DNA of 52,046 bases from Pontibacter ummariensis. GTDB lineage: Bacteria > Bacteroidota > Bacteroidia > Cytophagales > Hymenobacteraceae. Both the position numbers and the translations under genes were made by a program. The notes beneath the pieces were generated by a model. It saw only the letters and a program-made list of their open reading frames with translations, was not told where the DNA came from and did not search any database. The stretch covers positions 1 through 52,046 of the forward strand of contig NZ_FZOQ01000033.1 of NCBI RefSeq assembly GCF_900188175.1. Direction: 5' to 3'. Shown here one piece after another: positions 1-6,495 of the stretch; positions within the stretch are counted from its first letter, which is position 1; each line of letters starts with the position of its first letter.

Positions 1-218
1 GCTCCGATCGTATGCGCGAAGGTGTTAAGGGTAAGGATAGCTGCCAGCGGCCTGTCGATGTTTTGCTTGAAGTCCTCCAGGTCCTCTCCCAGAGAAGGGT
101 TGTGTTTCCCCACCACACTCGCATGGGAAGGGGTAATGCTCAGTAGCGACGCCTCCAGCAGCGAGCAAAGGAAGGAAAAGAACAAGGCGATTGCCAGGTA
201 AAGTATCAGTAAGCCCAT
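1..218 (-). CDS. CNNM/DUF21-domain membrane protein (HlyC/CorC-type), N-terminal fragment
   Basis: Reading leftward from the ATG at 216-218, 72 codons stay open to the window edge, so only the N-terminus is present. It starts with a hydrophobic helix (MGLLILYLAIALFFSFLCSL) followed by a LEASLLSITPSHAS stretch and PLAAILTLNTFAHTIG. This pattern is typical of the CNNM transmembrane domain of hemolysin/CorC-like proteins, which in other bacteria take part in divalent-cation efflux. Usually cytoplasmic CBS domains follow; those would lie outside the window. The assignment rests on the N-terminal motif only, but that motif is distinctive. Confidence 0.75.
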   Translation of the reverse strand, partial: MGLLILYLAIALFFSFLCSLLEASLLSITPSHASVVGKHNPSLGEDLEDFKQNIDRPLAAILTLNTFAHTIG

Positions 219-501
219 TTGTATCAGTGTCGAAGGCCTTTCAGTTGCAAGGCTCTCATTTTACATCATGCGTTTACCTTTTTCTTACGTGCTAAAACAA
301 GCGGAGGGTTTTGAGCTATGGTTTAGTCCCCTTAGAATTCCTTTTTGTAGGTCCTGACAATCTAAGGTTTTGCCGAAAGTATAGAAAACCAGGAACTACC
401 GTATAGGGTTACAGTTGCCCTGCCACAGGAAGAAAAACTCAGCGAGGCACAGCCCCCCTTACAGGATGGGAAGCAAGACAAAAAGGCACTACTTATAATA
501 C

Positions 502-1614
502 ATGGGGATACAAGCAAAGATGAAGACAGAGAACAGTATGAAACATTTACGGACAGGGCAATTTATCTTATACTTCCCCGATAACAAGAGAATACGACAC
601 TCCACTCAGTTGCTACTGGGTCTGTGGCGAGCCGGTAAGCAAACCCTTAACCAAAGCCTGCTGTCCCTATCCCGTTATTTCCGAAATCAGGGTGTGCCTG
701 GCCAGGCCATGGTGATCGTTCTGGTTCTTGCATCCGTCACGCCAGCTTTTTCGCAAAAGGAAATAGCAGCGGCAAGTCGGGTCGAAGATAAGAAGAAAGG
801 GAACACTCCTTTCCTGCAGGCGAACAGTGTCGGGGATGTGCTATGGACCTCCTCGCCAAACCCCGGTCCATTCCACCTGGATGGTGTCTTATCCTTGTGG
901 ACCTCAGACTATTTCCGCGCCCGCTATGGTGGTGTCCCGGCTGACCTGGATTACCTGTCTTACCGCCTGTCTCTTGGGGTAACCTATGAGTTGCTGAGGA
1001 ACAATACAGACCAGGCCTCACTTAAAGCACTCGCGGTGAGCGTTGGTATTAACAACTACTTCACTGACAGTCCGGTACCGGATGAGGACAGTTGGTATAC
1101 AAGTGACCGCTATGTGGGTCTTGCAGCAGCATTCAGTAATGCCTTCCATGCAGGCCTGACCTATACGGCCTACAAGAACCCTTACAGCCAGCCGGGCACA
1201 CTGCAGGACATTGCCCTCCTCTTACTTTATGCGCCCAATAACCGCCTTGGCTCCATACAACCGCAGATCAAGCTGGTAAAGGCGGTCGGGCAGAGCACGG
1301 GCTCCCTCATTCAAACCCAGATTACGCCTGTCTTTAAGTTAGTTGACTCACTTTCCCTTACGCTTTCAGTACCGATTTCTCTTGGCGTGGGATTCAATGG
1401 GTATCACGGCAGCGGTGCCGCGGAAGGTTATTACGCTGAATTGGGCATACTCGGAAGCCTTCCGCTCGATCTTAAATTGCCTGGCCGATGGATACTGACG
1501 GCAGGTACCTTCGTCACATTGCGGGATGATTCAATTGTTAGTGCAACAGAGAAATATGATGATGCCGGACACATCGTCCCAACGGGTCTCGTTACGCTCT
1601 CCTTCGCCTATTAG
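502..1614 (+). CDS. Predicted outer-membrane beta-barrel protein, function unknown
   Basis: Residues 67-85 (AMVIVLVLASVTPAFSQ) look like the hydrophobic core and cleavage site of a signal peptide. The rest alternates short amphipathic strands rich in Gly, Tyr and Leu and ends in an aromatic residue (LVTLSFAY), as outer-membrane barrels do. I do not recognise the family. The start is uncertain: ATGs at 502, 520 and 538 all leave an unusually long, basic segment before the signal core, and an ATG at 709 would leave almost no basic N-region. The gene stands alone and is followed by two strong hairpins (1721-1822). Confidence 0.6.
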   Translation: MGIQAKMKTENSMKHLRTGQFILYFPDNKRIRHSTQLLLGLWRAGKQTLNQSLLSLSRYFRNQGVPGQAMVIVLVLASVTPAFSQKEIAAASRVEDKKKGNTPFLQANSVGDVLWTSSPNPGPFHLDGVLSLWTSDYFRARYGGVPADLDYLSYRLSLGVTYELLRNNTDQASLKALAVSVGINNYFTDSPVPDEDSWYTSDRYVGLAAAFSNAFHAGLTYTAYKNPYSQPGTLQDIALLLLYAPNNRLGSIQPQIKLVKAVGQSTGSLIQTQITPVFKLVDSLSLTLSVPISLGVGFNGYHGSGAAEGYYAELGILGSLPLDLKLPGRWILTAGTFVTLRDDSIVSATEKYDDAGHIVPTGLVTLSFAY

Positions 1615-1720
1615 CCAGACTAACCGATCATGCTGGGACGGTAATACCAGCACCTAACAGCGGAATAAGTACGGCGGGTATCTACAGTTTAGGTATTTAG
1701 GGAAGTAGTGTACTATAAGG

Positions 1721-1766
1721 GCACAGGCAGTACAGTTAAAGAAATTTTCAACTGTAGTGCCTGTGC
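1721..1766. other. Long inverted repeat (17-bp arms, one central mismatch)
   Basis: The arm at 1721-1737 pairs with 1750-1766, with a single G-G mismatch in the middle and a 12-base loop. There is no T-tract on either side. It lies about 105 bases after the preceding stop codon and 17 bases before a terminator hairpin of the same arm length and design. Confidence 0.75.
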
Positions 1767-1783
1767 AAATGAGTTCTTATACA

Positions 1784-1822
1784 AAAAGAGCCCTTACAGT
1801 TTAAGACTGTAAAGGCTCTTTT
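1784..1822. terminator. Bidirectional rho-independent terminator
   Basis: The arm 1784-1800 pairs with 1806-1822 with one mismatch, giving a 17-bp stem with a 5-base loop. Terminal A-run and T-run flank it (AAAAGAGCC/GGCTCTTTT), so it can act on both strands. It would end the barrel gene from the left and the minus-strand small gene at 2034-2240 from the right. Confidence 0.8.
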
Positions 1823-2033
1823 ACAAGCAGTAACACGCTACCTGCTTTACAAGCTACTATGGAAATTTGTTATCTCCTATACTGCAATTTGCCCAGCTGC
1901 AATCACCAAAAAAGATGAGTAATAACGACACAAGCCCTTCCAGGCAAACCTTTTCATTTGGCTCTCACTCCTCCAGGATGCCTCGCTGCGTCACTTCAGA
2001 CTTCTTCTGATAAGACCGGCGCTGTTGTTTGCT

Positions 2034-2240
2034 TTAATTGAGCAAGCTCTTCCGCTCACCTTGTCCTGGGTGAGCAGCAGTTTCGCCCTGTGCCTCTTCA
2101 GAGCTGTAATAACGTTCGCTTACCTTACCGTAATTAAAGTTCATGTAGGTATAGTAAGCATTGTTCTCCTCTGAGCGGTCTTTTTGGTCTTCCAGAAGCT
2201 CCACGTCTTTGTTCTTTGTATATATTCTTTTCTTTTTCAT
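2034..2240 (-). CDS. Small highly charged hypothetical protein (68 aa)
   Basis: The start at the ATG in 2238-2240 is preferred because GGGAAAG lies five bases upstream; a longer version from 2264 would put that site inside the coding region. The protein begins MKKKRIYTKNKD and is rich in Lys, Glu and Asn, with a Tyr-rich middle (NNAYYTYMNFNYGKV). There is no signal peptide, membrane segment or domain that I recognise. The composition and the ribosome-binding site suggest a real gene, but nothing gives its role. Confidence 0.5.
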   Translation of the reverse strand: MKKKRIYTKNKDVELLEDQKDRSEENNAYYTYMNFNYGKVSERYYSSEEAQGETAAHPGQGERKSLLN

Positions 2241-2384
2241 CACTTTCCCAATATAGCACAACAACTTGTTTTTTAAAAATATAAATCAACTTATTTGCGC
2301 TTGTACGCTTCGTACTAGTCTTGATTGTTGTGCGCTATTCCTGGCACCAGTGCCAGCTCACCATCTCCATTACCGCTTTAAAAG

Positions 2385-2432
2385 AAAGGGCCAGCGTACC
2401 AACTTTGCATTGTCAGTTCAACCGGCCCTCTT
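2385..2432 (+). repeat. Hairpin repeat, copy 1 (pairs with copy at 21336-21383)
   Basis: The ends AGGGCC and GGCCCT form the stem. Over the 43 bases from AGGGCCA to GGCCCT, this copy and the reverse complement of the copy near 21.3 kb align without gaps at about 30 identical positions by eye, including a shared GTACCAAC block. Both carry a T-rich edge. Confidence 0.5.
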
Positions 2433-2435
2433 TTA

Positions 2436-2488
2436 AGGACAGATAGCCTATCCTCAGCACCCAAATTAGGTATAGGCTATCTTTGTCC
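2436..2488. other. Long imperfect hairpin
   Basis: GATAGCCTA at 2442-2450 pairs with TAGGCTATC at 2473-2481. The outer AGGACA and TGTCCT extend the stem with a two-base bulge. It starts directly where the preceding hairpin repeat ends. No clear T-tract follows, so a terminator role is only possible. Confidence 0.55.
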
Positions 2489-2886
2489 TCACCTTTTCAA
2501 CAGCAAAACACTTTGAGACAAAAATTTATCTTTCAGTAGATGCTCTGTCTTATTTTATACGTCTTCTGATGTCGTAAGAATGCTGCCATGTAGCACATTA
2601 CGTACTTTTTCTGCTGATATACCACTTTATCACAAGCCCCTGCCGAGGCACCTCCGCCGGGCTACCTGACAAGCTCCTACCCTACAGCTACTTAGGCCAA
2701 GCCTTCTGCGCCTTCTCTTGTTACTTGTAGTGCCTGCTTCAAAAGGCAGCCATGCGCAAGCGATAAATACGTAGCACCCCGTATTTACACCCATTTTATC
2801 CTTATTTATTACTGCTATTATACCAATGAACAGACAGTTTGGAAAGAAGCACGTATACTGTAGCATAACAGCTTTAGCAACCCGGT

Positions 2887-2894
2887 TAATTTTG
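2887..2894 (+). promoter_or_regulatory. Candidate Bacteroidota -7 element (TAATTTTG)
   Basis: TAATTTTG fits the TAnnTTTG consensus exactly. I see no TTTG at the expected spacing upstream, so only half of the promoter is supported. Transcription would start near 2901 and run about 117 bases to the terminator at 3017. Confidence 0.35.
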
Positions 2895-2900
2895 GTTGGT

Positions 2901-3020
2901 TATCTTCGGGTTATTCTACTTCAGGATCGCCTAAAGCAGGGAGTGAGTTAATTAAAAGGGTACCTCACGTCCCACTCAAGAGCGTGTCTTACTTCATAAG
3001 AGGTAAGACACGCTCTTTTT
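2901..3020 (+). ncRNA. Candidate small RNA with intrinsic terminator
   Basis: No protein frame fits this interval. It begins after a consensus -7 element, carries a hairpin (GGGAGTGAG at 2939-2947 with CTCACGTCCC at 2964-2973, one bulge), and ends in a perfect 15-bp stem (2978-2992 with 3003-3017) followed by a T-run. This order is typical of a bacterial small RNA. The 5' end is inferred. Confidence 0.4.
2978..3020 (+). terminator. Strong rho-independent terminator without an upstream gene
   Basis: AAGAGCGTGTCTTAC pairs perfectly with GTAAGACACGCTCTT around a 10-base loop, and the right arm runs into TTTTT. No plus-strand protein gene ends nearby, which is why a small RNA is proposed. Confidence 0.8.
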
Positions 3021-3243
3021 GGTAGTACACAAAAATGCCTTTCTACTGAACATAACGTACCTGGTTTACCAGGCAATCCCTACTGCCTTTCCCTGTTACA
3101 CCCACCCTCCTAAAACATGAATACGTTCCTGATCCCTTTGGGCGAGGCTTTTAGGTACAGGGAAGGCCGAACCGGTACAAAAGAAAAATCCCTGCACCAG
3201 AAAGGAACAGGGGTTCAGCAGAAGATTTACGTTCTAAGTTTGC

Positions 3244-3906
3244 CTATTCGATGAGGCCCGTCTTTACGGCCATTTTTATTAAGCTGGCCGTGTTCTTGGC
3301 TTTGGTTTTCTCCAGGATGTTCTGGCGGTGCGTTTCGATTGTACGTTTGCTTGTAAAAAGCTTGTCGGCAATCTCGGCATTCGTAAAGCCTTCTGCTATC
3401 AGTCCGAGTACCTCCATCTCGCGTTTCGACAACACCACCTGGTTTTCGTTTGCTTCCTCCTGCTGTCCTGTAGGGCCAGCTGAGGCAGTGGCTTTGTGCA
3501 GCATGTTCATGGCGAGGTTAGAGCAGATATAGGGAGTACCCTGCATAACGAGCCGTATAGCGGACCGCAACTCTTCTTTGCCTGAATTTTTCAGCACATA
3601 GCCGTCGGCCCCACTAGCCAGCATCTTCTGCACGTGGGGTTCGCTATCCAGCATCGACAGGGCCACTACCTTCACATCCGGATAATGCTCCCGGATGTGC
3701 CGGGTTGTTTCAAACCCGTCTTTGCCCGGCATGTTGATATCCATCAGTACGATGTCTACCTCTGTCTGTGCTTCATCAAGAAGTTTAATCAGCTCATCAC
3801 CACTGGCAGCCTCCCCAACAATGCTAATGTCGTCGCTGCCCTGCAGCAGCGATTTTATCCCTTGCCTGATCAGCGTGTGATCATCTGTTAAAACTAATTT
3901 TATCAT
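3244..3906 (-). CDS. NarL/LuxR-family response regulator (orphan)
   Basis: An N-terminal receiver domain (about residues 1-120) carries the acidic pair D8/D9, phospho-acceptor D56 in LMDINMPG, the Ser of VVALSM and the Lys of YVLKNS. A C-terminal LuxR helix-turn-helix follows (LSKREMEVLGLIAEGFTNAE and a recognition helix with KRTIETHRQNI). At 220 aa it has the usual length of the family. It would be phosphorylated by a sensor kinase and bind DNA, but no kinase is adjacent. It is divergent from the STAS cluster, with 357 bases between them, so the two may share control; that is inference. Confidence 0.93.
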   Translation of the reverse strand: MIKLVLTDDHTLIRQGIKSLLQGSDDISIVGEAASGDELIKLLDEAQTEVDIVLMDINMPGKDGFETTRHIREHYPDVKVVALSMLDSEPHVQKMLASGADGYVLKNSGKEELRSAIRLVMQGTPYICSNLAMNMLHKATASAGPTGQQEEANENQVVLSKREMEVLGLIAEGFTNAEIADKLFTSKRTIETHRQNILEKTKAKNTASLIKMAVKTGLIE

Positions 3907-4204
3907 ATTCTTATGAATTTCGGACAGTCGTGCAGGCCTTTGCTACGTTAAAGTAGCTGACCTCAGTCTTAGAGGTAAAAAAACTACTTGCTTACCTCCA
4001 GGCACTAACTATGCTAAAAAAAGTACTTATACTTACATTCTTACGTGTTATCCGCAACAGTAACTGAGAAAGCACCCTTTATTTTTAGGTCTTCACTCTA
4101 AAGTTCGCAGTAGTTCATGTAAAACCAGCCAAAGCCGGTCTTATTTAAGTGTTTTACACTTGTTTTTACGTACTTTTTTTCACTCTTTTTAAAATACAAT
4201 TCTA

Positions 4205-4212
4205 TACATTTG
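4205..4212 (+). promoter_or_regulatory. Bacteroidota -7 element before the STAS genes
   Basis: TACATTTG matches TAnnTTTG exactly and lies 52 bases before the ATG at 4264. It also overlaps an earlier in-frame ATG at 4210, which makes that upstream start unlikely. No TTTG is seen at the proper distance upstream. The rest of the 3907-4263 interval is AT-rich and holds nothing else that I can name. Confidence 0.5.
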
Positions 4213-4263
4213 TTTTACGGACATGTAGGAGAAGTTTCTTTTACAACGGAGAGAAAAAGAAAC

Positions 4264-4611
4264 ATGAAGGCCATTCAACAACAAATCTTACAGGGGAACT
4301 ACATTATTGTTCCTCGTGGTGTTTTAGACGCAGCTGCCAGCGCAGAGTTGAAGCAGGCTGTAGAAACGGCCATTGCACAAAACGTGAAGCAAATATGGGT
4401 AGACTGTGAGTACCTGGAGCGGGTATCGGTAGAGGCTTTACGCACGATCCTTTACCTGAGCAGTATAACACAGGACGCAGGCACCAAAATGCTTCTCTAC
4501 AACATCAATCCGGCTATAGAAGCTGCTATCAAAGCAGCAGGGCTGGATAAAATTCTCCACGTGGTACCTACCATGAAAGAAGCCTACCTTTATGGCAGGC
4601 GGCATTCCTAG
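4264..4611 (+). CDS. STAS-domain protein, anti-sigma-factor-antagonist-like (115 aa)
   Basis: The protein is a single STAS domain: strand NYIIVPRGVLD, helix AELKQAVETAI, strand QIWVDCEYL, then the loop VSVEALRTILYLSS. STAS proteins of this size commonly act in partner-switching regulation, where a kinase phosphorylates a Ser in the DSSGLG-like loop. Aligned by eye to SpoIIAA, the phosphoserine position here is Val, so regulation by phosphorylation at that site looks unlikely. The ATG at 4264 is chosen because it follows a purine-rich stretch and lies downstream of the promoter. The next gene is a second STAS protein, 59 bases on. Confidence 0.8.
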   Translation: MKAIQQQILQGNYIIVPRGVLDAAASAELKQAVETAIAQNVKQIWVDCEYLERVSVEALRTILYLSSITQDAGTKMLLYNINPAIEAAIKAAGLDKILHVVPTMKEAYLYGRRHS

Positions 4612-4670
4612 TTCTTTTTCAGAATTAGGGCTAAAAGAAACAGGAAACCATAAGCAGCAGGACCGTTCTC

Positions 4671-5015
4671 GTGTTTGCACTCCGTGTTTTTAAAGAAGCA
4701 GAACGTCTGATTATTCGGCTTAGCGGCGACCTGGATGAAAGTAATGCGGACCTGATACTAAAGAAGCTGGAGGACCTGGCTAGTTCGGGGACAAAAGCGC
4801 TCCTGTTAGATTGTCAGGAGTTAGACTATGTTTCTGCTGCAGGCTTAGAAGCCTTAGAAAGGCTGTACCAGCACTGCGTTAGGGAAAAGATTCCCCTGGT
4901 GCTCTACCACCTGCAAGCCCGTATCCGAAACATTATAGAACTGGCCGGCCTGAGCCCCCACCTGCCCATAGCCAGGTCTAAGAAAGACGCCTGGGCATTT
5001 GCTGCTCTTCCTTAG
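4671..5015 (+). CDS. Second STAS-domain protein (114 aa, GTG start)
   Basis: It is again a lone STAS domain: LIIRLSGDLDESNADLILKK, ALLLDCQELDYVSAAGLEAL, then the C-terminal strand and helix (PLVLYHLQARIRNIIELAGL). The GTG at 4671 is the only reasonable start; no ATG lies upstream in frame. In the loop YVSAAGLEAL the residue aligned with the SpoIIAA phosphoserine is Ala, so this copy also lacks that site, although a Ser sits one position earlier. It is probably cotranscribed with the preceding gene. The target (anti-sigma factor, kinase complex or transporter) cannot be told from here. Confidence 0.8.
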   Translation: MFALRVFKEAERLIIRLSGDLDESNADLILKKLEDLASSGTKALLLDCQELDYVSAAGLEALERLYQHCVREKIPLVLYHLQARIRNIIELAGLSPHLPIARSKKDAWAFAALP

Positions 5016-5022
5016 CCTATCC

Positions 5023-5251
5023 ATGCTGCCGCAGCTTACAATCAGCTATAAGCAGCGGCACAGCCTCCTGCACGTAAAGCTGTGCGGCCAGCGCAATGCG
5101 CCAGCATGGGAACACTGGAACAGGGGCTGCAAAAGCACAGGCAGCCGAGGTGCGCCAGGTATGGCTCAAGGCTTCCGATCTAAGTTCCATCACCCCAAAG
5201 CGATGGAACGACTGGTACGCTACTCCTACTGGCTACAACAAAAGGCCTTAA
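5023..5251 (+). pseudogene. Frameshifted third STAS-domain gene
   Basis: Reading from the ATG at 5023 gives MLPQLTISYKQRHSLLHVKL, which fits the first two STAS strands. The expected helix (MGTLEQGLQKH) follows in another frame from 5106. The third strand and loop (VRQVWLKASDLSSITPKRW) lie in the last frame near 5150, ending at TAA 5249-5251. The pieces are in the right order and spacing relative to the two intact STAS proteins upstream, so this looks like a tandem duplicate broken by two small indels. Sequencing error is the alternative. The open frame through 5265 is then not a real product. Confidence 0.5.
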
Positions 5252-5425
5252 CCTCCTCCTGCTAGCGCTTAACGCGCAGCCATCAGCCTGAGCTGTGCAG
5301 GGCTAATATAGGCACTTTCATCCTCCTGTGGGCACAAAAGCGTTTGCTTAGGAGTACAATAATTAACAATCAATACAAGGCTTTAAAGCTAGCAGACCCG
5401 CTACGCTCGCAGCGCTACAAAACAA

Positions 5426-5462
5426 AATACACCTCACCAACCCAGGGCCCGTGAGGTGTATT
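5426..5462 (-). terminator. Terminator of the paa cluster
   Basis: AATACACCTCAC (5426-5437) pairs perfectly with GTGAGGTGTATT (5451-5462). On the minus strand the stem runs into a TTTTGTTTTG tail, 20 bases after the last paa stop codon. It marks the 3' end of the minus-strand cluster. Confidence 0.8.
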
Positions 5463-5481
5463 ATAAGGATAGTTTTGCTAT

Positions 5482-6261
5482 CTACTTATTCTTAAACTGC
5501 TTGATGAAGTTGCGGGTAAAGTCGGACAGTACCAGGGTACCACTGATCCCCGCCCGTTCTACCAGGAGTTGGTCCCAGTGCTCCGTGCCCTCCCAGAAGA
5601 CCTGTTTCATGGCCTGCAGGGCCTCCGGATTGTACGTTGCCAGCTTAGCGGCAAATGCCTGCACAGCAGCGTCCAGTTCTTCTGTTGTTTCAAACACCGC
5701 TGCATACAGGCCCTTCTCCTTCGCCCACGCTGCCGACCGGAATTCCCCGGCGTCCAGCGAGAGCTGTGAAAAGGCGGAGAGCCCTATCTTCCGCTCCACG
5801 GCCGGCCCTACCACAAAAGGCCCAATGCCGATGGCCAGCTCGCTTAGCTTCACGGCGGCGTGCTTTGTGGCAAAACAATAGTCTGTAGCGGCGGCTACCC
5901 CTACGCCCCCTCCTACGGCTTTGCCCTGTACCCTTCCCAGGATAATTTTAGGGCTCTTGCGGCAGGCATTGATCACCTTGGCAAAGCCGGAGAAAAATGT
6001 CAGCCCCTGCTCTTTGTTCTCGATGGCCAGCAGTTCATCAAAGCTGGCGCCGGCACAGAAGGTCCGGTCACCCTCGCTCTGCAGTACCACCACCTTTACC
6101 TGCGCATCTTCCCCGACTTTTGTGATAGTATTGGCCAGGTCATTTAAAACAGCCCCGGGCAGGGAGTTGTGGTGCGGGTGAAAAAAGGTAATGGTGGCAA
6201 TGCCCTGCTCGTCTTTAGTTACATCCACCTTACCGGCTTGTACTGTATTTGAAGTGCTCAT
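5482..6261 (-). CDS. Enoyl-CoA hydratase/isomerase family protein, probable PaaF role
   Basis: A 259-aa crotonase-fold protein with the oxyanion-hole segments FCAGASFDEL (near residue 70) and VQGKAVGGGVG (near 115). Position inside the paa cluster suggests that it hydrates 2,3-dehydroadipyl-CoA, the PaaF step; no other PaaF candidate is present. Of the two catalytic glutamates of rat crotonase, the second is conserved (E141 in KLSELAIG) but the first is Gly121, with exact spacing (20 residues) between them. It may therefore be an isomerase or a one-glutamate hydratase. Relatives resembling methylglutaconyl-CoA hydratase are an alternative reading. It is the last gene before the terminator. 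Confidence 0.75.
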   Translation of the reverse strand: MSTSNTVQAGKVDVTKDEQGIATITFFHPHHNSLPGAVLNDLANTITKVGEDAQVKVVVLQSEGDRTFCAGASFDELLAIENKEQGLTFFSGFAKVINACRKSPKIILGRVQGKAVGGGVGVAAATDYCFATKHAAVKLSELAIGIGPFVVGPAVERKIGLSAFSQLSLDAGEFRSAAWAKEKGLYAAVFETTEELDAAVQAFAAKLATYNPEALQAMKQVFWEGTEHWDQLLVERAGISGTLVLSDFTRNFIKQFKNK

Positions 6262-6386
6262 AGTTTTTGTGTGATAGAAGCAAAAGGGCAGCTCTGTCTT
6301 ATGCCTGGTTTCGCTTCGGTGTTTTATCGGTATCTTATTATTCAGGTTGTCTTATACCACTTTGCCTTAAAGTCTAGCTGCTAGAA

Positions 6387-6412
6387 CCCACCCCTACCCC
6401 TCCCAGGAGGGG
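6387..6412. repeat. CCCA-C-CCCTACCCC palindromic repeat, copy 1
   Basis: CCCACCCCTACCCC is followed by the palindrome CCCCTCC-CA-GGAGGGG and a T-run. The same block recurs at 13635-13660, and half of it at 51647-51668. It lies in the gap between paaZ and the PaaF-like gene. Confidence 0.75.
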
Positions 6413-6495
6413 ATTTTTTCCTGTGCGTAATTCCCCGCTTGGAAGGGCTAAGAGTGGATATAACTCCAATCTGGCTGGCAAGCTGCTTGCTAACT

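Larger units (their letters stand above)
2241..3243. other. One-kilobase stretch without a convincing protein gene
   Basis: The only long frame here (2630-2866, minus) is Cys/Arg-rich and looks accidental. The stretch instead holds a repeated hairpin (2385-2432), a second long hairpin (2442-2481 core), and a perfect terminator (2978-3020) preceded by a promoter-like TAATTTTG. A weak hairpin with a T-rich minus-strand tail (3185-3216) may terminate the response-regulator gene. Confidence 0.6.

Noticed and set aside
2630..2866. 78-codon minus-strand frame
   Set aside because: Cys/Arg-rich with an RRRRR run, no ribosome-binding site and no recognisable pattern.
2385..3020. Integron attC-like sites or a CRISPR leader in the hairpin-rich stretch
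   Set aside because: No integrase, no core-site order, no regularly spaced repeats.
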